From assembly GCA_017529865.1 (NCBI GenBank), contig JAFXNA010000020.1, positions 62,001-126,000 of the forward strand: a stretch of DNA of 64,000 bases, written 5' to 3'. The notes below the pieces were generated by a model. That model did no database searches and had not been told where the DNA came from. It was given only the letters and a program-made list of their open reading frames with translations. Within the stretch, counting starts at the first letter, position 1. Each line of letters begins with the position of its first letter. The position numbers were made by a program, and so were the translations under genes. Below, piece after piece: positions 1 through 8,904 of the stretch. This DNA is from Bacteroidaceae bacterium (lineage in GTDB: Bacteria > Bacteroidota > Bacteroidia > Bacteroidales > Bacteroidaceae).

Positions 1-3000
1 TATCTCGGTGTTGCCTGTAATGTTGATGGTGGTGGAGGCATTCGTAGCTTTGGTGGTATTGTTGACGGTACTTTGGTCACCACCACCGTACACATTACCA
101 CTTCCATTTATAGGATTACCGTTTTCGTCATATCCTACTTTGGTATCTCCTTTGAGGGTGAGGGTTACAGCACCAGCCACAGATCCGAGATTAGAATTAC
201 TTATATCCGTATTGGTATAAATAAAATGATTAGTTAAATCACTTCCCGATTGACCGTTGGTCAGAGTGACACCTGCTTCTGATGTGTTTTTCCATGTAAA
301 TGTGGTGGTTCCGGAAAAAACACCTGGCTCAAACATACCAGAAGCGCTGTTGTAATTTGGATTAGTGGTGAAGCCGGCATCTCTTACCTCAAGGGTAGGC
401 AGCGAGGCCGAGTAACCTGCACCGAACACATTACCTTTCACGGTGCAATCCTCTAATTCTGAATCTACCTTACCTGCCACTTTTCCAAGGCTTCCGCCAC
501 CATAGAAATTGTTCTCGATGACGCATTTCTTTAAATCAGATTCTACATTATTGCACTGCGCCAGTGAAAACGAGGCGAACTTCACAAAGAAGCGACCGCC
601 CGTCTTACCAGTACTCCAAACAAAGAACTCATAGTCGAAGTCGACAGCCACACCAGGACCTTTCTTACCGTATTGGTTATTCCCAGTACCACCATCTCTA
701 GAATTAGTCGTGGTTCCATCGAAATAATTACCCCTATCAGAGATATAGTAACCTTGTAAAGTATTCCCCCAATCAGGAGTTGTATTGTCATAATATTTTT
801 TTCTAGAATAGGAATTACCGCCAAATCCAGCACCGAAATATGTGCCAAAGACACAACCCTCAGCATTGGTGGTGACTTTCTTTTCCGCCTGCATGTTGCC
901 GAATTTAGGTCCTCCGCAATAGGTGGTCACATGGCTGTTGTAGATATCGACTGTAACATTACCTCTGATGGGTTTGGCATCGTTGGTACCGCCGCCAAAG
1001 AAATTGTCGATGTCGGCATTGTAGATTTGCCACCGCACATCGCCATTGATGCCCTCCTGTGCTGCTCCTGCCACTTCATTGAAGTATCCACCACTGATGT
1101 AACATTCGGCATTGTCTGTTCTTTCCTCGGCATTCTGGTTGTAGGTACCCGTGAGATAGAAGCCCGGGAATTCACCGCCCGTCACCGACACCGGCACGTG
1201 GGGTGTGGACTTGCTGCCGTCGCTATGGGTACCCATACCAAATTCTTTAATCCACACATTGCTACCCACGTGGATATAGATTGTTTTACCCTTGACTTCG
1301 GATGACTGAGTAGAAACAAACTGATCAAAGATACCACCCAAAAGAATGAGCGGGGCGTCAATTTTTGTGGCCCCATCCAATGCTCCGTTTTCATACTCCA
1401 ACTGGTCGGAATGCACAAGGGCCGTGTTCGTAATCTCAAACCATCCTCTTGTCTTGAAGATGGTAAAGTTGCAGATAAGACTGGCACCATTGGGTTTCTG
1501 TGCCTGTGCTGTGCCGGGGATGTTCAGGAAGTCGAAACGTATAGGGGTTATATTCGTTCTGCCAATATGGTGATAGATAAGGCTGTAGTCTGGCTCATGG
1601 TCATTGTCCATGTCCACCGACATCATGGTGAAAGGTCTGTCTCCGTTTAGCGGCACAGTATTCAAATGATAATTGCCCATAAGCACGAGCGCGTTGTCGT
1701 AGACTGTTGATCCTAAACCTCCTAAACCATCCGTCGTATTAGCAATGTAGTTCAAAGCATTTTCAATACTAGTTTCAGCTTTCTGTCCATTAAACGTCGT
1801 AGGCGTTGCACCATCACGATCCAGCTGCGTGCCCGTCGCCGCCACATCCTGCTTGCCAGTATAGTCGTTCTTGTAAACCACATCGTAATTTTTGTCGGCA
1901 AGATATACTGCCTTGCCCCAATAGGGCTCGATTGTGATGGAAGTCACACCATAGGGCACATCGAAGTAGGCCCCCTGTGAGAATACACGCATGCTCACCG
2001 TGTAAAGATCCTTGTTGGAGCTGCGGCGGTCAGCGTAGTTATGGTCGGGGTAATCTTTGATTCCTGTGGTGGGATAGTTTGATGCGGTGTAAGGGTCACC
2101 GTCAATGGCAGTGATGGCAGTTATCTTCCATCCTGTCACTACGCGATTGCCTGTATAGTTACCCGTGCCCACATCGTTGTAATAAGGTAACTGCACCTTA
2201 TCGTAGTTGTAGTTGAAACGGTCGAAGTCCTTATCCGTACGGACCAGAGAGAGGCGGCCCTTCACAATGGTGGCTCCTGCTGGGGCATTATTGCCTACAC
2301 CGCTAATGGTCACTGTCAAGGTGCGGCCAAGTTTTCCACCATGGTTGCGTCCAACAGTAGCACTATCAGGAGCATTCTCGAAGTCAGGATTAATGATGGA
2401 AGGATAGTAGCCTTGTGCCTTCAAGATAGGATAGGGCTTAGGATTGTCGTTGGTTCTGTCTGCTGTTTCGAGTACCCATTTAGCCATAAGGTTGGCATCA
2501 TTTGCATTTCCTGTAACATAAAAGGTTGCCAGTTTCTTATTACTGTTCAGCAACAAGCGGTAGAACTCAAAACGGTTCAGGTATTTTGTTTCTACGGCCA
2601 AAGCACAATTATACTTGCCCGAGGTGATATGACTGGTAGGTAATTGCTCGTATGCGTAATAGTTGAAGGTATTCAGACCACCTTGCAGGTTGTTGATGTT
2701 CTCACCGCCAAATACAGGCGATACATTAGTTCCACTTTTGATATCACCGTAGAACATGCAGTTCATCACCATGGTGCGGATATCAGATGCTTTGGATGCG
2801 TAACTATTATAACCGACAAGACCTCCCGCATTCGAACCGCCACTCACATTTGCATAGCTATAGCAGTTGATGACACGAGCATAGCAATTGTTCTTATCCG
2901 CATTAGCTGATGCAGGCGATCCCTGCCCTAACTGACCGACAAGTCCGCCAACATTCCCACTTCCGCTGACGCTTCCTGTTAGTATGCCGCAGTTGTAAAT

Positions 3001-3741
3001 GCAGGCAATTTTAGTCTTTATACCTATTACTTGATTGGCAATGGCGCCAACATTGGTGCCGTTGGTGATATCAACATTCTCCAGCACGATATTCCTCACC
3101 GTGCCACCATCAATCATGTTAAAAAGAGCGTGACTATAACTTGTCATGTCAATCTTCGGGTACGTACCGTCTGACTTGGCTTCGCCCTCAAGTGTCCCTG
3201 TGAAGGCATTGTTTGTGTCGTAAAGATTCGCAAGCCAAGAAGCAGGTACATCATCCATCAGAATATAATGTCCACTCATATCTGGATTGGCTCCAATGGA
3301 ATTTGCGGAAATAACAAGGGTAACGTCACCTCCTGTGATTGATGTGAAAGTTGCCGTCACGTATGCACCGTCATAGTTTGTAGGAACAGTAAACTTGTAT
3401 TCAGCATAATGAGTACCGTCGCCAACAAAGGTGCTGATTTCTCTGTTGTTTCTATTCGGATCATATAGTTTTCCTGCAATCAGGTTTGCCAAGTCAGGTA
3501 CACGACGAGGAGCATTGGCATTGTCCGTGCCTACCAATGGCTCCACCTTGATATCCGACACCTTGATATAATAGCCATTGTCTGGTTTGACAGTCAGTGT
3601 CACCTCTCTTGTCGTTTGATTAACAGAGGAAGTGATTGTACCATTAGATAACGCACCAATGGTCACACTTTGTCCCCACACTTCACCTGCTCCCCACATC
3701 AGGAGCATTAACATCATGACTATATACTTTCCAGTTCTCAT
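1..3741 (-). CDS. Large secreted GLUG/YGGG-repeat protein, 3' end outside window
   Basis: The reading frame is open from the ATG at 3741 down to base 1, giving 1,247 residues without the C-terminus. It begins with a signal peptide (MRTGKYIVMMLMLLMWGAGE, cleavage near VWGQ). Around residues 225-315 are GLUG-type motifs (GNVGGLVGQ, SNAGGLVGYN), typical of secreted beta-helix or adhesin-like proteins. From about residue 850 onward there are glycine-aromatic motifs such as NFFGGGTN, NNFYGGGSLG, GNVFGAG and GNVYGGGD, the same motif family as in the 4,280-residue protein at 8905-21747 but in the opposite order relative to the GLUG part. It starts 36 bp after the stop of the preceding gene, so it is probably the last visible gene of that unit. 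Expected location is the cell surface or exterior. The exact function is unknown; an adhesin or matrix protein is inferred from repeats and neighbours. Confidence 0.85.
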   Translation of the reverse strand, partial: MRTGKYIVMMLMLLMWGAGEVWGQSVTIGALSNGTITSSVNQTTREVTLTVKPDNGYYIKVSDIKVEPLVGTDNANAPRRVPDLANLIAGKLYDPNRNNREISTFVGDGTHYAEYKFTVPTNYDGAYVTATFTSITGGDVTLVISANSIGANPDMSGHYILMDDVPASWLANLYDTNNAFTGTLEGEAKSDGTYPKIDMTSYSHALFNMIDGGTVRNIVLENVDITNGTNVGAIANQVIGIKTKIACIYNCGILTGSVSGSGNVGGLVGQLGQGSPASANADKNNCYARVINCYSYANVSGGSNAGGLVGYNSYASKASDIRTMVMNCMFYGDIKSGTNVSPVFGGENINNLQGGLNTFNYYAYEQLPTSHITSGKYNCALAVETKYLNRFEFYRLLLNSNKKLATFYVTGNANDANLMAKWVLETADRTNDNPKPYPILKAQGYYPSIINPDFENAPDSATVGRNHGGKLGRTLTVTISGVGNNAPAGATIVKGRLSLVRTDKDFDRFNYNYDKVQLPYYNDVGTGNYTGNRVVTGWKITAITAIDGDPYTASNYPTTGIKDYPDHNYADRRSSNKDLYTVSMRVFSQGAYFDVPYGVTSITIEPYWGKAVYLADKNYDVVYKNDYTGKQDVAATGTQLDRDGATPTTFNGQKAETSIENALNYIANTTDGLGGLGSTVYDNALVLMGNYHLNTVPLNGDRPFTMMSVDMDNDHEPDYSLIYHHIGRTNITPIRFDFLNIPGTAQAQKPNGASLICNFTIFKTRGWFEITNTALVHSDQLEYENGALDGATKIDAPLILLGGIFDQFVSTQSSEVKGKTIYIHVGSNVWIKEFGMGTHSDGSKSTPHVPVSVTGGEFPGFYLTGTYNQNAEERTDNAECYISGGYFNEVAGAAQEGINGDVRWQIYNADIDNFFGGGTNDAKPIRGNVTVDIYNSHVTTYCGGPKFGNMQAEKKVTTNAEGCVFGTYFGAGFGGNSYSRKKYYDNTTPDWGNTLQGYYISDRGNYFDGTTTNSRDGGTGNNQYGKKGPGVAVDFDYEFFVWSTGKTGGRFFVKFASFSLAQCNNVESDLKKCVIENNFYGGGSLGKVAGKVDSELEDCTVKGNVFGAGYSASLPTLEVRDAGFTTNPNYNSASGMFEPGVFSGTTTFTWKNTSEAGVTLTNGQSGSDLTNHFIYTNTDISNSNLGSVAGAVTLTLKGDTKVGYDENGNPINGSGNVYGGGDQSTVNNTTKATNASTTINITGNTEI

Positions 3742-3777
3742 ATCTTGTTTTGTTTATATCTTCTTTTATTTTATAAT

Positions 3778-6700
3778 CTATTTTATAAATATCTTCTTTC
3801 CTTCATTGATATACAATCCTCTCTCCATCGGCTTTCCGTTAAGACGCCTTCCGTCGAGCGTGTACCATACATCTGAGAGGTGAGAGGTAAGAGGTAAGAA
3901 GTGAGTGTCTTCTATCCCTGTATCATCTTTCTTCTTGATTCTCAGACGTGATGGGGCAGGGCTCGAACCTGACGGAGGATTCAGATATACCTTGCCTGCG
4001 GCTAAATCACCAGACATGTTATAGATAAACTCATTTTTGTAAAGCAGAAAAATGGTTTTTATGTCGAAATGAGTTGTCGAAGTTGTCACTTTTAACATAT
4101 TGGCCTCCTTTTGAGTTCCTTTGATTTTCTGTTCGTCAGTAGGAGTAGCATCTTCCACGATGAACCCTCCGGATTCCTTATCTGATACCAAAAGCACAGG
4201 TACCCCCTCAGGTATGTAAGTCAGTTGTTCGGGAATGGCCCAATCGCCATCGATGTCTGTGATGATAAATGCTTTCATTCCATCAGGCAAAGCATGTCCC
4301 TTTGTGTCGTCTGCGTCCCCTCCTCCAATAGGTTCTGCTACAAACGTGGCTGACCATTCCAATTCATTGGCGTCAGTCTGGAAACTGACAGAGGCATTTC
4401 TGAAAGCAAAATACCCGGTGTAGTTACCGATGCCTCTGATTTCCCTACTGGTGTATTTGCCAACAGTGGTATCATCTCCGACGTCGAAATCTGTATCTTC
4501 ATAAAGCGGAATGTCACCGTCCTTCAGAATGATGTTGTTATCTTCATCAAAGCTAATGGTAAAACCGGCGGCAAGTGCACCCTGACCGATGGACTTCTTG
4601 CCGACTGTCAGCGTACCATTTGCTGTTGTCACTAAGTAGTTTCCCACTGCTATTTGGGTGCCTGTAGTCATTTCAATACCATCTACAGTCGCGATAACAT
4701 TAGGAGTGCTACTCACATCAGTAATGGTGCTTCCTGCAGTCATAACAACCGTAAAGGTATGTGTGTCGCCAGCTTCTAACGCACTTGTTGTAAAGCCACT
4801 TTCCGTTAATGCCGTACCATCATATTCCTTTGATGCATCATTGGCTGTGATGGTAACGGCCTTTGGATTAACGGTCAGCGTACCATTAGCCGTAGTTACA
4901 GTATAGTTCCCAACTGCCGTTGGTGTACCAGTTGTTACGGCAGTACCATCTACAGTAGCTATCACATTAGGCTGTGTGCCAACATTGGTAATGGTACTCC
5001 CTTCTGTCATAGTAACCGTGAAAGTATGTGTATCGCCAGTTTCTAAGTCAGTCTTCGTATAGTCACTTTTTGTCAGTGCTTGTCCGTTATATGTTTTAGA
5101 ATCGCTGCCAGCAGTAATCGTCACAGCCTTAGGGGTGATAGTGAAATGAGCATCAGGAACATTCCATATATACCAATTATCGTTTGCATCCTCATCAGTA
5201 ACGGTAACAGAAGCAGTTCCTACATTTGTATTGTTACTATACTCAACAGTATATGTTGCTGTTGTCGGAGCGGTAGTTTCATCAATCGACACCGTAACCG
5301 CAGGCTCCCAAGCGGTGCCCTTGTATGTGTAAGTCCCATCAGCTACTGTGACATTTGGTTTATTAAGCAGCGTAACAACATTAGAAGAAACATTAGTTGT
5401 CTCATTGCTTACATATGAAATGGCTTTGATACAAAGTTGGTTTGTTGTACTCAACGGTATTGTACTAACGTACCTTTGGTTTTCATTAGTCGGGTCTGGA
5501 TCCGTTCCATCAGTGGTATAATATATCCTTGTTATATCAGGAACACATGAAATGGTAATGGAACCTGCCTCTTCCTCGAAAATAGGGGTGTTACAGAAGA
5601 GATCGGCTGGGGTGAATGTCCAAATATTATTACTAACGCCTCGTGTTGCGCCTTTTTTAAGAGCATTACTATCTCTCCAGATCATAGATATCTGTGCCAA
5701 TTGAGCATCCTTTATTGCTTTCGGAACAATGTAATAGTAATTGGATGTAGGTGACTTAACAAATGCGAATTTGTAATTATCATCTTCATCATCATACGAG
5801 CCTACATTAAGACTCGTGTTTGTTATTCTTGTATAATGCAAAGCCTTACCAGTTTCAGCATTGACTACCTTGTAATAGGTGAGCCAATCGTCATCATTTG
5901 GATCTTCTACTTTTACAAAACACCAACTCATCTTCTTAACGGTTGCATCGTCTGTTGCATCTGAAGCTGTAGCATAATTAGTGGTAGTTGGCGGAATAAT
6001 GAAATAGTTATCTCCGTTACCATTCTGAATCTTGTAATAAACAGCTGTATTTGCATCTGACGATGTAAACGGCAATATGTCATCATTTAGCACTGCATCC
6101 TTAGTAACGAAATTCCACTGAGAATACTCATTATCTGTTCCGCTCAAATTAACAGCATTTTTATCTGTATTTCCGCTGTTTTTATTCAAATATTTATTGT
6201 TAACACCGTAAGGCACGATGCTATAACCATCAGTTCTTTTTATCAAATAGAACTTAAAGCCATTATCATCCTCCTTTTCTAAAGTTGTCTTTTCTGAAGA
6301 GGTCTTCATGAAAATACTATTATTATTCGTACGATACAGATAGTCACCTGTCTTGGCGTTAATAATATTCAGGTATAGTTCTCCATCAGCTTCACCTGTG
6401 TACCTGATATTCCATTCCATGGTAGGTCTTGGCATACTTGTGGTGTTGACTGTGGTATTTCCACTTGAAACATCACTCGGAATCAGATAGAATATATTCT
6501 TTGTTTCACTTCCTATAGTCCAAGGATTCTGGTTGTTACTAATCAAATACGGATGTTCTGTACTGAAAACCGTCACTTCTTGCGTAACGACACCAGAGGC
6601 ATAACCTGCATTTCCATTATTCATCACAGCAATAGCTTTGATGGTATGGACACCCTCCGTCAAAGTAATATCATCAGTGGCATTATAGACATCATTAGTA

Positions 6701-7482
6701 CCTGTAGCACTCGGATCCCCACCGTCAATGGTGTAATGAAAGGTTACATTCGCATTAGCACAAGTAAACGTCAGTTTGTTATTTTCGTCTATTTGTATGA
6801 TCGGCTTAGGAACTTCGAAGAACCAAATAGAACCACTGGCATCAGCTCCTATTTCTCCTTTCTTATAAAAACCAACAATACCTCCATGATCACTACCATT
6901 TGCAGTATATTGAGCATAATTACCACCAGCGGGATTCAAGTATTTATAATCTCCAGTTTTGTAAGAGTCAACACAACCTATGGTATACCCTTTAATTCCA
7001 TCTTGAGTAGTTATTGGTTCTATAGTAAAATAATTCCTATCTGTCAAATCATCGGACTCCAATTTCTCAAGATGTACCCTTCTTCTGTGAGATTTATTTA
7101 TACCTTCAATTTCGTCATTAACTGTAATAAACCAAAAGTTATCACCTACTTTTTGCTTGATGGTATAATAATTTGTGTAACCCGTCTTTGTCACTTTTTC
7201 CACAATCCAAAGAGATTCATCAGTCTGTCTTGTCTTATTGGTCGTTAGAAAAGGTTTCTCATTAGCAGGTGTGTAAGTTGTAGAACCATAATAATACTCT
7301 TGGGCAGGGCAAAGATAGAAATTGCTGGCATTATCATACCCTTTATAATCATACTGATTATTTTTTAAATTATCGTTAGCAAGATAATATATTCCCGAAT
7401 AATCTGGTGTCTCTTGTCCCCACATTTCACCAACTCCCACAACGATCAGAATCAGACAAGCGACAAAGCGAAGCAGATGCAT
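3778..7482 (-). CDS. Secreted multi-domain protein with CHB_HEX_C and tandem MBG/YDG repeats
   Basis: About 1,234 residues from the ATG at 7482, chosen because it opens directly with a good signal peptide (MHLLRFVACLILIVVGVGE, then MWGQ). The frame stays open to an ATG at 7761, but that stretch consists of 11-bp tandem repeats, a period that does not suit coding DNA. Two CHB_HEX_C-like domains are seen (TFHYTIDGGDPSATG and IYYTTDGTDPDPTN) plus two near-identical MBG/YDG-type domains in tandem (each with KAVTITA, then TVTTANGTLTV or LVTTANGTLTV). The C-terminus has a Bacteroidales sorting-like tail (YTLDGRRLNGKPMERGLYI, ending KKIFIK). A short linker before it (LPLTSHLS) is encoded by a 7-bp tandem repeat. 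Presumably exported and surface attached, with binding rather than catalytic domains. No catalytic motif was seen; substrate unknown. Confidence 0.85.
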   Translation of the reverse strand: MHLLRFVACLILIVVGVGEMWGQETPDYSGIYYLANDNLKNNQYDYKGYDNASNFYLCPAQEYYYGSTTYTPANEKPFLTTNKTRQTDESLWIVEKVTKTGYTNYYTIKQKVGDNFWFITVNDEIEGINKSHRRRVHLEKLESDDLTDRNYFTIEPITTQDGIKGYTIGCVDSYKTGDYKYLNPAGGNYAQYTANGSDHGGIVGFYKKGEIGADASGSIWFFEVPKPIIQIDENNKLTFTCANANVTFHYTIDGGDPSATGTNDVYNATDDITLTEGVHTIKAIAVMNNGNAGYASGVVTQEVTVFSTEHPYLISNNQNPWTIGSETKNIFYLIPSDVSSGNTTVNTTSMPRPTMEWNIRYTGEADGELYLNIINAKTGDYLYRTNNNSIFMKTSSEKTTLEKEDDNGFKFYLIKRTDGYSIVPYGVNNKYLNKNSGNTDKNAVNLSGTDNEYSQWNFVTKDAVLNDDILPFTSSDANTAVYYKIQNGNGDNYFIIPPTTTNYATASDATDDATVKKMSWCFVKVEDPNDDDWLTYYKVVNAETGKALHYTRITNTSLNVGSYDDEDDNYKFAFVKSPTSNYYYIVPKAIKDAQLAQISMIWRDSNALKKGATRGVSNNIWTFTPADLFCNTPIFEEEAGSITISCVPDITRIYYTTDGTDPDPTNENQRYVSTIPLSTTNQLCIKAISYVSNETTNVSSNVVTLLNKPNVTVADGTYTYKGTAWEPAVTVSIDETTAPTTATYTVEYSNNTNVGTASVTVTDEDANDNWYIWNVPDAHFTITPKAVTITAGSDSKTYNGQALTKSDYTKTDLETGDTHTFTVTMTEGSTITNVGTQPNVIATVDGTAVTTGTPTAVGNYTVTTANGTLTVNPKAVTITANDASKEYDGTALTESGFTTSALEAGDTHTFTVVMTAGSTITDVSSTPNVIATVDGIEMTTGTQIAVGNYLVTTANGTLTVGKKSIGQGALAAGFTISFDEDNNIILKDGDIPLYEDTDFDVGDDTTVGKYTSREIRGIGNYTGYFAFRNASVSFQTDANELEWSATFVAEPIGGGDADDTKGHALPDGMKAFIITDIDGDWAIPEQLTYIPEGVPVLLVSDKESGGFIVEDATPTDEQKIKGTQKEANMLKVTTSTTHFDIKTIFLLYKNEFIYNMSGDLAAGKVYLNPPSGSSPAPSRLRIKKKDDTGIEDTHFLPLTSHLSDVWYTLDGRRLNGKPMERGLYINEGKKIFIK
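3875..3909. repeat. 7-bp tandem repeat inside the 3' end of the MBG protein gene
   Basis: Consecutive heptamers GAGAGGT, GAGAGGT, AAGAGGT, AAGAAGT, GAGTGTC on the plus strand. They encode the linker just before the C-terminal tail of the minus-strand gene. Confidence 0.8.
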
Positions 7483-7489
7483 CCTCTGA

Positions 7490-7725
7490 GAATTCAGCCT
7501 GAATTCTCCTTGAATTCTGCGTGAATTCTCCCAGAATTCAGCCTGAATTCTCCCCGCATGTCCTAAGCATACTCTAAGCATACTCTTGCCTGCTCCTTGC
7601 CTGCTCCTTGCCTGCTCCTTGCCATACTCTTGCCATACTCTAAGCAAGCTCATGGAGCAGCTTAGAGTATGCCAACACCTTGCCAACACCTTGCCAAGTG
7701 CTTGCCAAGTGCTTGCCAAGTGTGC
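7490..7725. repeat. Three adjoining families of 11-bp tandem repeats upstream of the MBG protein
   Basis: From 7490 to 7555 there are six 11-bp units that start GAATTC (for example GAATTCTCCTT, GAATTCTGCGT). From 7557 to 7655 come units such as CATACTCTAAG, CATACTCTTGC and three identical CTGCTCCTTGC. From 7671 to 7725 there are five units (GCCAACACCTT twice, GCCAAGTGCTT twice, GCCAAGTGTGC). All keep an 11-bp period, which argues that this 5' region is a leader or promoter region rather than coding. It covers most of the gene-free stretch 7483-7834; the remainder holds a C/G-rich element at 7806-7837. Confidence 0.9.
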
Positions 7726-7805
7726 TCTATGTCCGTATGTCTCATTCATATCTTGTGTCATATTTATCTTGATCCTCTTTTTTACTTCTTTTCAACTCTC
7801 AACTC

Positions 7806-7837
7806 TACTCCCCCATGAGGGGGACGGGGGGCTATCA
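7806..7837. repeat. C/G-rich intergenic element
   Basis: A CTCCCCC/GGGGGA inverted core followed by a G-run (GACGGGGGG). Same type as the elements near 21788, 23101, 27187, 38388, 42341 and 57530. Confidence 0.6.
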
Positions 7838-8038
7838 ATCTTGAATCTCTCTTATCAATTCATCAACAATATATCGGTCTCCGAATGTGTAAAGCAGCGT
7901 TGATGGATCATGCAGACGCTCATTTGTCTTCGAGCAATACCATAAATCCAACGCTCGTTCTGGTGATATGTTTAGCTGCTCGGAGAGCAACGTAACAATT
8001 CGTCCGATTTTATTCCACATCAGCAAGTCGCTCAACAT
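7835..8038 (-). CDS. Small DUF3791-like protein, partner of DUF3990
   Basis: 67 residues, all-helical in appearance (core RIVTLLSEQLNISPERALDL), ending in DRYIVDELIREIQD. Proteins of this kind commonly sit beside DUF3990 genes in Bacteroidales and are related to DUF3791. It begins 7 bp after the stop of the DUF3990 gene and is the third gene of a three-gene cluster. In a toxin/antitoxin reading it would be an antitoxin or accessory subunit, but that is inference. No catalytic motif is visible. Confidence 0.7.
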   Translation of the reverse strand: MLSDLLMWNKIGRIVTLLSEQLNISPERALDLWYCSKTNERLHDPSTLLYTFGDRYIVDELIREIQD

Positions 8039-8045
8039 AATCTAA

Positions 8046-8528
8046 TCATATTTTATAATATTCAACATATTCCAGACAGGTGTCAATGACCTCCTGCTTT
8101 GCTATACACAACTGATTGTTCGGCTTGTGCTTTACCAGTTGCCCAAGAGCTGTTTCCAATGTCATCATGTTAGCCATATATGCTTCCACGGTGTCAATCA
8201 CACGATCATTGGCCACTCCTCCTTCTATCACATCAAAGTTCTCCACATCCGCTCTTCCTGTACGGTTGGCGACAATAAATTGAAGCCATGCGTTATCGTA
8301 GTACTCAAACTTAAAGTAGCGGAAGTGTTGTTTCACCTTCTCTATATTCAGCTCGTAGATATTTACGATACCAGCCTCATTCCTAATGCGTTGCATGCGC
8401 TCTGCCCAGGATTCGGCCTGCTGCTGAATGTCAGTGACATAGAATCCCTGACCAAAATCCAGCATCTTCCTCCCCGTTGCAACCAACGGCTGCTTAATGA
8501 CTACTGTACTACCGTGAAACACTTTCAT
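8046..8528 (-). CDS. DUF3990 protein, ADP-ribosyltransferase-fold toxin candidate
   Basis: 160 residues. The N-terminus has FHGS (His5) and LDFGQGFYVT (Tyr30), the middle has FDVIEGGVANDRV, and the C-terminal part has NNQLCI (Gln139). This His-Tyr-Gln layout matches DUF3990, a family placed in the ADP-ribosyltransferase superfamily and often suspected to be the toxin half of toxin/antitoxin pairs. The start codon overlaps the stop of the upstream 93-residue gene by four bases (ATGA), which indicates translational coupling. The target, and whether it is actually toxic, cannot be told from sequence. Confidence 0.8.
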   Translation of the reverse strand: MKVFHGSTVVIKQPLVATGRKMLDFGQGFYVTDIQQQAESWAERMQRIRNEAGIVNIYELNIEKVKQHFRYFKFEYYDNAWLQFIVANRTGRADVENFDVIEGGVANDRVIDTVEAYMANMMTLETALGQLVKHKPNNQLCIAKQEVIDTCLEYVEYYKI

Positions 8529-8806
8529 CTTTGACTGTTATTTAGTTTCGACTCTCTAACATCCATTGCCATCATGATATCCTCTGTTGCAATCTCACGA
8601 CTTTGACTGTGTAGGGTCTCGTAGCAGGGGAAAACAACATCACGGAACAGTTCTACGGCCTTCATGCGTCTGTATGCCTCTGAAGTGGAAACCTGTAATT
8701 TCTTTGCTACAGACTCCACACAGGATGATGCAAATATATTCATAAGCATCTCCTGCGAGGGATAGCTGTATCCATTATCAGACATTAATCCATTTTTAAC
8801 TTCCAT
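8525..8806 (-). CDS. DUF3791 domain protein
   Basis: 93 residues with the DUF3791 pattern: a helical region (SVAKKLQVSTSEAYRRM) followed by FPCYETLHSQSREIATEDI. It is first in the DUF3791-DUF3990-DUF3791 cluster and overlaps the DUF3990 start by four bases. Probably the antitoxin-like partner of the ADP-ribosyltransferase-type protein; this role is inferred from gene order and family association. It lies 98 bp downstream of the stop of the giant YGGG gene and in the same direction, so it could be co-transcribed or be an independent insertion. The 98-bp gap contains only A/T-rich sequence of the TTTTTAATTTTTGCATTTTT type. Confidence 0.75.
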   Translation of the reverse strand: MEVKNGLMSDNGYSYPSQEMLMNIFASSCVESVAKKLQVSTSEAYRRMKAVELFRDVVFPCYETLHSQSREIATEDIMMAMDVRESKLNNSQR

Positions 8807-8904
8807 GTTTACTTTCCTTTTTTACTTCTTTTCAACTTCCTCCCTTGAAAGCCCTTATATTTTTTAATTTTTGCATTTTTACATTTTCCTTAGGACTGGG
8901 GGCT

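Noticed and set aside
6553..7248. 231-residue plus-strand open frame
   Set aside because: Antisense shadow of the MBG/CHB_HEX_C protein gene.
7490..7725. CRISPR array
   Set aside because: Units are contiguous 11-mers without unique spacers, and no cas genes are present in the window.
7483..7761. N-terminal extension of the MBG protein to an ATG at 7761
   Set aside because: The DNA is an 11-bp tandem repeat array, not a multiple of three, and a good signal peptide starts at 7482.
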